Part shown: piece after piece, positions 1-6,905 of the stretch | How the letters are laid out: the number at the start of each line of letters is the position of its first letter | How positions within the stretch are numbered: the first letter of the stretch is position 1 | Source: an uncultured Bacilli bacterium | GTDB taxonomy: Bacteria > Bacillota_I > Bacilli_A > RF39 > UBA660 | NCBI GenBank assembly: GCA_934122215.1 | Contig: CAKOWF010000020.1 | Coordinates: 1-17,331, forward strand | DNA length: 17,331 bases | Direction: 5' to 3' | Notes under the pieces: generated by a model | Database searches by the model: none | What the model was told of the DNA's origin: nothing | What the model saw: the letters and a program-made list of their open reading frames with translations, nothing else | Position numbers and translations under genes: made by a program

Positions 1-75
1 GCTTATATTAATATTATTATCTTTACAATATTTAGATAAAGGTATGCCATTATAGAAATATTTGCTTTCTTGCAT
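1..75 (-). CDS. Unknown protein, N-terminal 25 residues only
   Basis: A minus-strand reading frame opens at ATG (complement of 73-75) and runs off the window edge, so only 25 residues are visible. A purine-rich site (GGTGGTG) lies about five bases before the ATG, which supports this start. The fragment includes YNGIPLSKYCKDNN, which looks like the opening of a small helix-turn-helix or homeodomain-like segment, but this is too little to assign a family. A candidate promoter lies at 164-191, giving a leader of roughly 80 bases. No function is proposed. Confidence 0.5.
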   Translation of the reverse strand, partial: MQESKYFYNGIPLSKYCKDNNINIS

Positions 76-163
76 AATAACACCACCAAAACTTTGTTAT
101 ATATTTTATCATATTTATTGCAGTTTTAATGCTTATATTTATAAATTATTCTTACTCAAATTA

Positions 164-191
164 TGTATACACACGCTAATTGATATGTCAA
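164..191 (-). promoter_or_regulatory. Candidate sigma-A promoter for the partial minus-strand gene
   Basis: On the minus strand a perfect TTGACA -35 box (complement of 186-191) is followed after 16 bases by TATACA (complement of 164-169). Transcription would start near 157, about 80 bases before the ATG at 75. The -35 box and spacer lie inside the inverted repeat at 169-220. Confidence 0.5.
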
Positions 192-220
192 TTTGCAAGT
201 GTGTTTTCTAAATTGACATA
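169..220. repeat. Overlapping inverted repeats covering a promoter
   Basis: Two competing inverted repeats share sequence. In the first, ACACAC (169-174) plus AATTGA (178-183) pair with TCAATT (188-193) plus GTGTGT (199-204) around a TATG loop. In the second, TATGTCAATTT (184-194) is an exact inverted repeat of AAATTGACATA (210-220). Both overlap the -35 box of the minus-strand promoter at 164-191, so a repressor operator is the simplest reading. For minus-strand transcription from that promoter most of the element lies upstream of the start, so an RNA switch is less likely. Confidence 0.5.
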
Positions 221-266
221 ATCATTTTAATTTTATAAATATCTAAGCATAAAATTAAGTATTTTA

Positions 267-294
267 AAACTCGAACCTTTTATAGTTCGAGTTT
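267..294 (-). terminator. Probable terminator after tRNA-Thr
   Basis: An exact 10-bp stem (267-276 with 285-294; AAACTCGAAC and its complement) encloses an 8-base loop about ten bases past the tRNA CCA end. The T-run after it on the minus strand is short (TTTT, partly inside the stem), so termination may be weak. Confidence 0.55.
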
Positions 295-304
295 CCTATC
301 AATC

Positions 305-378
305 TGGTGCCGGTTATAAGAATCGAACTTATAGCTAATCATTACGAGGGATTTGTTTTACCATTAAACTAAACCGGC
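305..378 (-). tRNA. tRNA-Thr, anticodon CGU, CCA encoded
   Basis: The minus strand folds as a tRNA. The acceptor stem is GCCGGTT (378-372) with AACCGGC (315-309), followed by discriminator A and an encoded CCA (complement of 305-307). The D arm is GTTT/AAAC. The T arm is ATAAG/CTTAT with the TTCGATT loop. The anticodon loop CTCGTAA gives CGT (complement of 344-346), which reads the threonine codon ACG. The anticodon stem (AATCC against TGATT) has four pairs and a C-U mismatch next to the loop. The D loop (7 nt) and variable loop (4 nt) are short, giving 71 nt without CCA. A terminator-like hairpin follows. Confidence 0.9.
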
Positions 379-386
379 ATACTTAA

Positions 387-395
387 ATTATATCA
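387..395 (-). promoter_or_regulatory. Extended -10 promoter for tRNA-Thr
   Basis: The minus strand reads TGATATAAT (TG-n-TATAAT), ending nine bases before the tRNA 5' end. No convincing -35 box lies at the usual distance. A start point set by the usual offset would fall at about 380, almost at the mature 5' end. Confidence 0.45.
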
Positions 396-413
396 CAAAA
401 TTAAAAATATATA

Positions 414-442
414 TTGAAATTTAAAATAAATTATAATATAAT
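414..442 (+). promoter_or_regulatory. Sigma-A promoter of the leuS T-box transcript
   Basis: TTGAAA (414-419), a 17-base spacer and TATAAT (437-442) form a near-consensus housekeeping promoter. Transcription should start near 449, just before the T-box leader. It is divergent from the tRNA-Thr promoter. Confidence 0.75.
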
Positions 443-448
443 AACAAT

Positions 449-661
449 AGTTTTAAAAAACGAAGAAAAAGAGTAGTAATAATTAAATTTATTTTAGAGA
501 TAACATGGTTGGTGAAAATGTTAATAAAAAAATTATGAACTTGCTTTGGAGTTGTATATAGGAAATGATATACCGTTAACTGCGTTAAAGTAATAAGATA
601 GTTCTCTATGAAGTAGGGTGGTACCGCGTATATTATGCCCCTATAAAATAGGGAATTTTTT
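449..661 (+). promoter_or_regulatory. Leucine T-box leader of leuS
   Basis: This untranslated leader senses uncharged tRNA and lets transcription continue into leuS when charged tRNA-Leu is scarce. The diagnostic T-box AGGGTGGTACCGCG is at 615-628. Stem I features precede it: an AGAGA element near 496-500 and GGTTGGTGAAAATG near 507-520. The specifier region at 537-544 (GAACTTGC) holds CTT (540-542) or TTG (541-543). Both are leucine codons, so the amino acid fits the downstream gene whichever is read. The terminator half is a 6-bp hairpin (639-644 with 648-653) followed by TTTTTT (656-661). Confidence 0.93.
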
Positions 662-677
662 GTTAAGGAGGAATAAT

Positions 678-3074
678 ATGTATAATTTTAGAGAAATTGA
701 AAAAAAATGGCAAAAATATTGGGAAGAAAATAAAACATTTAAAACAGATAGTTGGGATTTTAGTAAACCAAAATACTATGCATTAGATATGTTTCCATAT
801 CCTTCAGGAGTAGGATTACATGCAGGACATCCAGAAGGATATACTGCTACTGATATAGTATCTCGTATGAAAAGAATGCAAGGATATAATGTATTACATC
901 CAATGGGATTTGATTCATTTGGATTACCAGCAGAACAATATGCTATAAATACAGGAAATCATCCAGCAGGATTTACAGAAAAAAATATAGAAACATTTAA
1001 AACACAACTAAAAATGTTAGGATTTAGTTATGACTGGGATAGAGAAATATCAACAAGTGAACCATCATTTTATAAATGGACACAGTGGATATTTAAGCAA
1101 TTATACCTAGATGGATACGCTAAATGTATAGACATGCCAGTAAATTGGTGTGAAGAATTAGGTACTGTATTAGCCAATGATGAGGTAATAGATGGTAAAA
1201 GTGAAAGAGGCGGTTTCCCTGTAATCAGAAAAAATATGAAACAGTGGGTAATTGATATTCCTGCTTTCGCAGAAAGATTGCTAGATGGTTTAAAAGAGGT
1301 AGATTGGCCAGAATCAACAAAAGAAATTCAAAGAAATTGGATTGGTAAAAGTATAGGAGCACATGTAAATTTCAAAATAAAAAATAGTGATGAAACATTT
1401 ACAGTATTTACAACTCGTTGTGATACATTATTTGGAGCAACTTATTGTGTACTAGCACCAGAACATAAATTAGTACAAATTATAACTACAGAAGAACAAA
1501 GAAATCAAATAAATGAATACATTAAACAATGTGCATCAAAATCAGATTTAGAAAGAACTGAATTAAATAAAGAAAAAACAGGCGTATTTACTGGTGCATA
1601 TGCGATAAATCCAGTAAATGGAAAAGAAATACCTATTTGGATATCAGATTATGTTCTATCAACTTATGGAACAGGAGCTATTATGGCAGTTCCCGCTCAT
1701 GATACTAGGGATTATGAATTCGCAAAAAAATTTAATATAGATATAATACCTGTAATAGAAGGTGGAAATATTGAAGAAGAAGCTTATACAGGTGATGGAT
1801 TACATATTAATTCAGAATTTTTGGATGGATTAAATAAAGAAGAAGCAATTAATAATATGATTAATTGGTTAGAAGAACATAAATGTGGAAAGAAAAAAAT
1901 AAATTATCGCTTAAGAGAATGGATTTTTGCTAGACAAAGATATTGGGGTGAACCAATTCCAGTAATTCATTTAGAAAATGGAAAAGATATTGTATTAAAT
2001 GATGATGAGCTTCCATTAGTATTGCCAGAACTAGAAGATTATAAAGGAAAAAATGGAAAAGCACCACTAGAAAATGCTACTGAATGGGTAAATGTAGAAG
2101 TAAATGGAATAAAAGGAAAAAGAGAAACATCAACAATGCCAGGAAGTGCTGGATCAAGTTGGTATTTTCTAAGATATATTGATCCAACAAATAAAGAAGC
2201 TTTAGCCGATAAAAAATTACTAGATCATTGGATGCCAGTAGATTTATATGTAGGTGGACCAGAACATGCAGTAGGACATTTATTATACTCAAGAATGTGG
2301 AATAACTATTTATATGACAAAGGTATTGTCAATGTAAAAGAACCATTTAAAAAACTAGTTCATCAAGGTATGATATTAGGATCAAATGGTATAAAAATGG
2401 GAAAAAGATTTCCAGAATTTGTAGTAAATCCAAATGACATAGTAAGAGATTATGGTGCTGATACATTAAGATTATATGAAATGTTTATGGGACCATTAGA
2501 GGCAGACAAACCATGGAATAATGATGCAGTAGTAGGCTCAAAAAAATTCTTAGATCGTATATGGAGACTATATGTAGAAGAAAATATAATTACAGAACAA
2601 GAAAATAAAAATCTAGAAAAAATATATCATCAAACAATAAAAAAAGTAACAGAAGATTATGAAAGTTTAAATTTCAATACTGCTATAAGCCAAATGATGA
2701 TATTTATAAATGCTGTATATAAAGAAAATACATTACCATTAGAATATGCTAAAGGATTTATCAAAATATTAAACCCATTATGCCCACATATTACAGAAGA
2801 AATATGGCATGAGGTATTAAAACAGCAAAATACATTAGCATATGAAACTTGGCCTATATATGATATAGAAAAAACAAAAGAAGAAAAATTTGAAATGGTA
2901 GTACAAGTAAATGGTAAACTAAGAGGAAAAATAGAAGTAAGTATAGATACTACTAAAGAAGAAATGGAACAATTAGCGAAAACTATAGATAATGTCAAAA
3001 TGTATATAGAAGGTAAAGAAATTGTAAAGGTTATAGTAATACCTAAAAAATTAGTCAATATTGTTATAAAATAA
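678..3074 (+). CDS. leuS: Leucyl-tRNA synthetase
   Basis: This 798-residue class I synthetase attaches leucine to tRNA-Leu in the cytoplasm. The start is ATG 678, placed by AGGAGG at 666-671; in-frame codons further upstream lie inside the T-box. The HIGH signature appears as HAGH (residues 48-51, after MFPYPSGVGL). The CP1 editing domain carries TTRCDT (245-250) and the AVPAHDTRD segment (337-345) with its conserved Asp residues, so hydrolysis of misacylated tRNA should be intact. The KMSKS loop is KMGKR (573-577), followed by VVNPNDIVRDYGADTLRLY. The C-terminus ends with the usual small domain (VQVNGKLRG). Length is normal for bacterial LeuRS. Control is by the T-box leader, and a hairpin terminator follows the stop directly. 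Confidence 0.98.
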   Translation: MYNFREIEKKWQKYWEENKTFKTDSWDFSKPKYYALDMFPYPSGVGLHAGHPEGYTATDIVSRMKRMQGYNVLHPMGFDSFGLPAEQYAINTGNHPAGFTEKNIETFKTQLKMLGFSYDWDREISTSEPSFYKWTQWIFKQLYLDGYAKCIDMPVNWCEELGTVLANDEVIDGKSERGGFPVIRKNMKQWVIDIPAFAERLLDGLKEVDWPESTKEIQRNWIGKSIGAHVNFKIKNSDETFTVFTTRCDTLFGATYCVLAPEHKLVQIITTEEQRNQINEYIKQCASKSDLERTELNKEKTGVFTGAYAINPVNGKEIPIWISDYVLSTYGTGAIMAVPAHDTRDYEFAKKFNIDIIPVIEGGNIEEEAYTGDGLHINSEFLDGLNKEEAINNMINWLEEHKCGKKKINYRLREWIFARQRYWGEPIPVIHLENGKDIVLNDDELPLVLPELEDYKGKNGKAPLENATEWVNVEVNGIKGKRETSTMPGSAGSSWYFLRYIDPTNKEALADKKLLDHWMPVDLYVGGPEHAVGHLLYSRMWNNYLYDKGIVNVKEPFKKLVHQGMILGSNGIKMGKRFPEFVVNPNDIVRDYGADTLRLYEMFMGPLEADKPWNNDAVVGSKKFLDRIWRLYVEENIITEQENKNLEKIYHQTIKKVTEDYESLNFNTAISQMMIFINAVYKENTLPLEYAKGFIKILNPLCPHITEEIWHEVLKQQNTLAYETWPIYDIEKTKEEKFEMVVQVNGKLRGKIEVSIDTTKEEMEQLAKTIDNVKMYIEGKEIVKVIVIPKKLVNIVIK

Positions 3075-3076
3075 AA

Positions 3077-3101
3077 ACTCAAGAAAATCTTGAGTCTTTT
3101 T
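3077..3101. terminator. Bidirectional terminator between leuS and the yjcZ-like gene
   Basis: The 8-bp stem ACTCAAGA/TCTTGAGT (3077-3084, 3088-3095) has an AAA loop. It is followed by CTTTTT on the + strand and by a T-rich tract on the minus strand. It sits between the stops of two convergent genes and can serve both. Confidence 0.85.
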
Positions 3102-3103
3102 AA

Positions 3104-3268
3104 TTAGTTACCCCAAGCTCTAGCTCCGATGATGATAACTAATAAAATGAATAATACTAATATGATAGCAGCACCGTATCCAGCACCATATCCATATCCG
3201 CTTCCGCCACCATATGGATTGCATCCACAGCCATTACCATATCCTTGGTATCCACCATAGTAATACAT
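3104..3268 (-). CDS. YjcZ-family small sporulation protein, 54 aa
   Basis: A minus-strand gene starts at ATG (complement of 3266-3268) with a strong AGGAGG site (complement of 3275-3280) six bases upstream. Residues 1-33 are rich in Gly and Tyr (it begins MYYYGGYQGYGNGCGC). Residues 34-48 are a hydrophobic helix (AAIILVLFILLVIII), and the tail is GARAWGN. This Gly/Tyr-rich head plus a single C-terminal membrane segment is typical of the YjcZ sporulation family of Bacillus, whose members are small and poorly understood. I saw no clear sigma-E or sigma-K promoter in 3269-3389. It is divergent from the ftsW-like gene. Membership is inferred from composition and layout. Confidence 0.85.
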   Translation of the reverse strand: MYYYGGYQGYGNGCGCNPYGGGSGYGYGAGYGAAIILVLFILLVIIIGARAWGN

Positions 3269-3316
3269 AAACACCCTCCTATCTAGGTCTAATATATTTT
3301 ATTAATAATAATATAA

Positions 3317-3345
3317 TTGGTTAATAAAAATGACCCAAATATATT
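3317..3345 (+). promoter_or_regulatory. Candidate promoter for the ftsW-like gene
   Basis: TTGGTT (3317-3322), a 17-base spacer and TATATT (3340-3345). Transcription would start near 3352, about 38 bases before the ATG at 3390. Confidence 0.5.
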
Positions 3346-3389
3346 TAAAAAAAACAAAAACTATGTTATTATTGTAGTGAGGTAATAAT

Positions 3390-4538
3390 ATGAAACTAAT
3401 AAATAAAACACTTAAAGATATGGATAAAATATTATTATTAATAACAACACTGTTATTTATTTTTGGTTTATTTAATATTGTTACAGCATCCAGTAGAGCA
3501 GCTGTAATAAGATATAACACTTCACTATATAGTTACTTTTTTAAACAATTAGTGTCAATTATAGTAGGATTGGGTGCTACTATATTTATACTTAAAATTC
3601 CAACTAAAAAATATGGGTATTTTGGTGCTGTCTTTTATATAGTAGTATTATTTTTACTTTTATATGTATTATTCTTTGTTGCTGAACAACAAGGTAGTAA
3701 AAATTGGATAGTTATAAAGGGATTTGGAACAATTCAACCAAGTGAATTTGCTAAACCAGCTATGATAATAATGGTTAGTTTTATGTTTGAAAAAATGTTT
3801 AAAAATTTAAGAAATCCAAATATTAATCACTATAATTCAATTGCTAAAATATTATTTATTGGTGGTTTATATCCAGCTATTATATTCTTATGTAAAGATT
3901 TAGGTACAATGATAGTTATAACAGTTATATTTGGAGTATTATTTATAACAAGCCCTATACTAAAACAAGAAAAAATAAGGATTATAGGTACTGTTATATT
4001 TGTTGGAATATTAATATTATTATTTAAAGGTTCTAGTATTTTCACTCCAGCACAATTAAGTAGATTTAACTTCCTTGATCCATGTAATGATTATTATGAA
4101 GGTGGATATCAAATATGTAATGGTTTTATAGCAATAAATGAAGGTGGACTATTTGGCAGTGGAATAGGAGAAAGTAAGCAAGTATCATATATTCCAGAAT
4201 CCCATACAGATAGTGTATTTGCTATAATTGCTGAGGAATATGGATTAATTATATGTACTTTAATTTTTCTAGCATATTTAGTAGTATTTTTTAGAATATT
4301 TAAATTAAGTTCAAGAACTAGTACTATTAAAGGAAAATATATATGTTTAGGAATAGGTGTATATATATTTTTACACTTTTTAATAAATTTAGGTGGATTA
4401 TTTGGAATAATGCCATTAACTGGAGTTCCATTACCATTTTTATCATATGGAGGTTCATATACATTATCTCTTATGATATCACTAGCTATAGTACAAAGAA
4501 TACATATTGAAACAGAAAGAGAAAAAATAAGGGTATAA
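3390..4538 (+). CDS. ftsW: SEDS-family peptidoglycan polymerase, FtsW/SpoVE type
   Basis: This 382-residue multi-pass membrane protein should polymerise lipid II into glycan strands together with a class B penicillin-binding protein encoded elsewhere. GAGGTAATA precedes the ATG. SEDS landmarks in order are GSKNWI (102-107), QPSEFAK (116-122), KDLGT (169-173), and GGLFGSGIGESKQVSYIPESHTD (252-274) with the conserved loop Asp at 274. They end with NLGGLFGIMPLTGVPLPFLSYGGS (333-356). The GYQ...IAI..GGLFGSGIGES loop and the start (FGLFNIVTASSRAA) favour FtsW/SpoVE over RodA. A vegetative FtsW and a sporulation SpoVE cannot be told apart here. Two cysteines (232, 243) lie in the large outer loop. 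It is a single-gene unit with its own promoter and terminator. Confidence 0.88.
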   Translation: MKLINKTLKDMDKILLLITTLLFIFGLFNIVTASSRAAVIRYNTSLYSYFFKQLVSIIVGLGATIFILKIPTKKYGYFGAVFYIVVLFLLLYVLFFVAEQQGSKNWIVIKGFGTIQPSEFAKPAMIIMVSFMFEKMFKNLRNPNINHYNSIAKILFIGGLYPAIIFLCKDLGTMIVITVIFGVLFITSPILKQEKIRIIGTVIFVGILILLFKGSSIFTPAQLSRFNFLDPCNDYYEGGYQICNGFIAINEGGLFGSGIGESKQVSYIPESHTDSVFAIIAEEYGLIICTLIFLAYLVVFFRIFKLSSRTSTIKGKYICLGIGVYIFLHFLINLGGLFGIMPLTGVPLPFLSYGGSYTLSLMISLAIVQRIHIETEREKIRV

Positions 4539-4541
4539 AGA

Positions 4542-4565
4542 AAACATTCTAATGAATGTTTTTTT
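4542..4565 (+). terminator. Terminator of the ftsW-like gene
   Basis: The stem AAACATTC (4542-4549) with GAATGTTT (4554-4561), loop TAAT, runs straight into a T-tract to 4565. It lies just past the stop codon. On the other strand it also ends in a T-rich tract. Confidence 0.8.
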
Positions 4566-4569
4566 GAAT

Positions 4570-4669
4570 AAAAAAAATAGAAACTGTCCCCCTGAGAACA
4601 GTTTCATAAAAGAATAAAAAGGGGTTGGCTAGTGTGATACTAGCGCCAACTTAATTTCTCAAGTTGGTG
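4570..4669 (-). ncRNA. Candidate structured small RNA of about 100 nt, family unknown
   Basis: No open frame of note is present, but the minus strand has a full transcription unit. The promoter is at 4676-4704 and the predicted start is near 4669. Hairpin A pairs 4670-4661 with 4652-4643 (9 of 10 pairs). Hairpin B has the stem GTTGG..CTAGT/ACTAG-CCAAC within 4650-4624, with loop ATCAC. Hairpin C, GAAACTGT/ACAGTTTC (4605-4598 with 4587-4580), is followed by TA and eight T's, a good intrinsic terminator. Hairpins A and B share GTTGG (4650-4646) and so exclude each other in part. CCCC (4624-4621) could pair with GGGGG in loop C (4592-4588). I do not recognise a known family. Confidence 0.5.
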
Positions 4670-4675
4670 CTTAAT

Positions 4676-4704
4676 ATACTAACTTAAAATGAATAAAAAG
4701 TCAA
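4676..4704 (-). promoter_or_regulatory. Sigma-A promoter for the minus-strand small RNA
   Basis: The minus strand reads TTGACT (complement of 4699-4704), a 17-base spacer and TAGTAT (complement of 4676-4681). The predicted start near 4669 falls on the first base pairs of hairpin A. Confidence 0.5.
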
Positions 4705-4730
4705 GTTAAAAAATCAAAAAAAATTAAATA

Positions 4731-4759
4731 TTTAAAAATAAATGAAATCATGTTATAAT
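4731..4759 (+). promoter_or_regulatory. Extended -10 promoter of the 356-aa unknown gene
   Basis: TTTAAA (4731-4736), a 17-base spacer and TATAAT (4754-4759), with a TG at 4751-4752 that makes an extended -10. The start near 4766 leaves only about 16 bases before the ATG. Confidence 0.6.
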
Positions 4760-4781
4760 ATATAGCCATATAGGGGGATTT

Positions 4782-5852
4782 ATGAATACAAAAGAAATAT
4801 TAAATCAAATTGAAAAAGTAGATAAAAAAATAATGGATATATACGAATTAATAAAAAATAAAGAAATGTATAGTGAATCATATGAAAATGAAAAATATGA
4901 ACTAAATAATCTTATAATGGTAGAAGATTATTTATATTCAAAATTAACTTCAAAATTAAGTTCTGATGAATTATATGAAAAAATTTGTATATATAATTAT
5001 AAAATAACAGAATCAAAATTAACTTTTGATGATTTAATAGAATATCAACAGTTAAATTTATATAATAATAAAAAAGATAAAAATATAATTGAACAGTTTA
5101 TATATATTAGAATTTATAATAAATTATTTGATTTATGTAATATAGATAAATTAGATAGTTATAAATATGTTGATGAATTAACAGATATATATGTACCTGA
5201 TAATATAAAAACATATATTAATTTGAGTCAAGAAAAATATATAAAAGAAGTAATGTCAAAAAAAGAAAGAGTATTTGCTTTTAATTATGATGTAAAAAAA
5301 GAACTAATTGATAGAGTAGATTTAGATATATCAATAATTCAAATAATTTTTTTAGAACTAGGTTTAGAAAAAACTATAAATAGTGGATATTATATAGAAG
5401 AAATATATGGTGAAATTTTTATTAATAAAAATTTAGAAAAAGAGGTATTATCGTGTGATTTTGATATTGATAAACTATTTGAAGAAATATATCTTAAAGA
5501 AGATCCGAAAACATCAAATCAAAAATTTTACTATTGGTATCGCAGTCGTAATGCATTTCTTATTTTAGAAAATTTATTAATTAGGTTTTCATCAAAATTT
5601 AAAGATAATGATTTTTTACCAAACAATCCATATTATTTACTTAATCAAACTAAATATGAAATTTATTTATTAATTATAAATTCCTACATGATGTTATTAA
5701 ATGTGGAAAATTATGAGCAATTTAAGTTAGATAGTACTGAATATATAAAAAAGTTAAAAAATACAAATGGTATGAGTAATATAGCCAATAATTTATCAGC
5801 AAATATATCAGAAGAAAATTATCAAAAACTTAAAAAAATTATGTATTTATGA
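4782..5852 (+). CDS. Unknown 356-aa cytoplasmic protein
   Basis: ATG 4782 follows AGGGGGA (4772-4778) at a good distance. The protein is highly charged, rich in Lys, Glu, Asp, Ile, Tyr and Asn, with no signal peptide or membrane segment. The first 60 residues look like a charged coiled coil (NQIEKVDKKIMDIYELIKNK). The rest appears largely alpha-helical, with no metal, nucleotide or catalytic signature that I can recognise. The ATP-grasp gene begins 21 bases downstream, but the promoter at 5830-5858 overlaps this gene's 3' end, so the two need not form an operon. Its base composition resembles its neighbours. I do not recognise the family and propose no function. Confidence 0.8.
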   Translation: MNTKEILNQIEKVDKKIMDIYELIKNKEMYSESYENEKYELNNLIMVEDYLYSKLTSKLSSDELYEKICIYNYKITESKLTFDDLIEYQQLNLYNNKKDKNIIEQFIYIRIYNKLFDLCNIDKLDSYKYVDELTDIYVPDNIKTYINLSQEKYIKEVMSKKERVFAFNYDVKKELIDRVDLDISIIQIIFLELGLEKTINSGYYIEEIYGEIFINKNLEKEVLSCDFDIDKLFEEIYLKEDPKTSNQKFYYWYRSRNAFLILENLLIRFSSKFKDNDFLPNNPYYLLNQTKYEIYLLIINSYMMLLNVENYEQFKLDSTEYIKKLKNTNGMSNIANNLSANISEENYQKLKKIMYL

Positions 5853-5858
5853 TACAAT
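5830..5858 (+). promoter_or_regulatory. Promoter of the ATP-grasp gene, overlapping the upstream stop codon
   Basis: TTAAAA (5830-5835), a 17-base spacer and TACAAT (5853-5858). The TGA stop of the previous gene (5850-5852) supplies the TGn of an extended -10. The start near 5865 would coincide with the first base of GGTGAT. Confidence 0.5.
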
Positions 5859-5873
5859 ATTATTGGTGATAAT

Positions 5874-6881
5874 ATGTATTATATAAAAAGATTATTTTCA
5901 ATGAATTATAAACAAATGTTAGATGTTATTGATAAAGTACATAAAAGAAGCGGTAAAAGTAAAATATATTTATTTTTTGATATGATAATATGTTCTTTAA
6001 AATATCAAGCTGGATATATGGATTATTATGTATTTAATTTTGAAAATTTAAAATCAAATATAAGAAAAACTTTTATAACTAGAGGTATTAATAATAACTA
6101 TATAAGAACTATGAATAATAGAGAATACTATCATTTATTTGATAATAAAATAGAATTTAATAAATTATTTAAAAAATATCTAAATAGAGATTATTTAGAT
6201 TTAAATAGTTCTACTTTAGAAGAATTTGAAACTTTTACAAAAAAACATAAAGTATTTATGGCTAAACCAGTAGATTTACAATGTGGTAAAGGAATAGAAA
6301 AAATAGAAATAGATTCCAAAACAAACATAACTAAGTTATTTAACAAATTAAAAGAAAATAAACAAATTTTAATAGAAGAATATGTACTTCAACATTCTAA
6401 AATGAATGAGTTATTTCCTTATTCAGTAAATACTTTAAGAATAGTAAGTGCTTATAAAAATAATAAAACAACTATTCTATTTAGAGCTATAAGAATAGGT
6501 AATGGAAAAAATGTTGTGGATAACTTTAATCATGGTGGAATGTATTCGGTTATAAATGAAAAAGGAATTATAGAAAAACCAGCTATAGATAAAAATGGAA
6601 CTATATATGAAGTACATCCAGTAACAAAAACAAATATAGTAGGATTTGAAATACCATATTTTAAAGAAGCTATTAAAATGGTAAAAGAAGCATCAAAAGT
6701 AGTACCAGAGGTTGGCTTAGTAGGATTTGATATTGCTATAACAGAAAAAGGACCTGTAATGATAGAAGGAAATCAATTACCAGGATATGACATATATCAA
6801 TCCAAAATTCATTTAAATAGTGATGGGACTGGAATGAAACCATTATTTGATAAAGTAATTTATGATAAGGATACTAAATAA
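5874..6881 (+). CDS. Sugar-transfer-associated ATP-grasp protein
   Basis: This 335-residue protein starts at ATG 5874 after GGTGAT and three bases. It resembles the ATP-grasp group often found in polysaccharide and cell-surface clusters (ATPgrasp_ST). An N-terminal region (to about 110) carries YYVFNFENLK and ITRGINNNYIRTMNNREYY. The ATP-grasp fold follows: KPVDLQCGKGIEKI (131-144) with its nucleotide-binding Lys and Gly-rich loop, then IEEYVLQH (167-174). Next come SVNTLRI (184-190), NFNHGGMYSV (218-227), and VGFDIAITEKGPVMIEGNQLPG (283-304) with the metal-ligand Asp/Glu/Asn pattern. The family should join a carboxylate to an amine or similar acceptor using ATP. No sugar-transfer genes lie nearby to define the substrate. 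Confidence 0.8.
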   Translation: MYYIKRLFSMNYKQMLDVIDKVHKRSGKSKIYLFFDMIICSLKYQAGYMDYYVFNFENLKSNIRKTFITRGINNNYIRTMNNREYYHLFDNKIEFNKLFKKYLNRDYLDLNSSTLEEFETFTKKHKVFMAKPVDLQCGKGIEKIEIDSKTNITKLFNKLKENKQILIEEYVLQHSKMNELFPYSVNTLRIVSAYKNNKTTILFRAIRIGNGKNVVDNFNHGGMYSVINEKGIIEKPAIDKNGTIYEVHPVTKTNIVGFEIPYFKEAIKMVKEASKVVPEVGLVGFDIAITEKGPVMIEGNQLPGYDIYQSKIHLNSDGTGMKPLFDKVIYDKDTK

Positions 6882-6905
6882 CTAGTATTCTTTTCTAATT
6901 TATTA

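Noticed and set aside
618..677. An upstream in-frame GTG start for leuS at 618
   Set aside because: That codon is inside the T-box and terminator of the leader; ATG 678 has a perfect AGGAGG and matches LeuRS N-termini.
2657..3082. A 141-codon open frame on the minus strand inside leuS
   Set aside because: It lies antisense to the highly conserved C-terminus of LeuRS, has no ribosome binding site, and reads as the low-complexity hydrophobic shadow expected opposite A-rich coding sequence.
3269..3389. A sigma-E or sigma-K promoter for the yjcZ-like gene
   Set aside because: I could not find a pair of boxes at proper spacing upstream of the minus-strand start; only A+T-rich sequence is visible.
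4580..4670. The structured element read as a + strand riboswitch for the 356-aa gene
   Set aside because: On the + strand no T-tract follows the hairpins, and the gene has its own extended -10 promoter at 4754-4759, downstream of the element. One pair (G-U on +, A-C on minus) favours the + strand, so this is not fully excluded.
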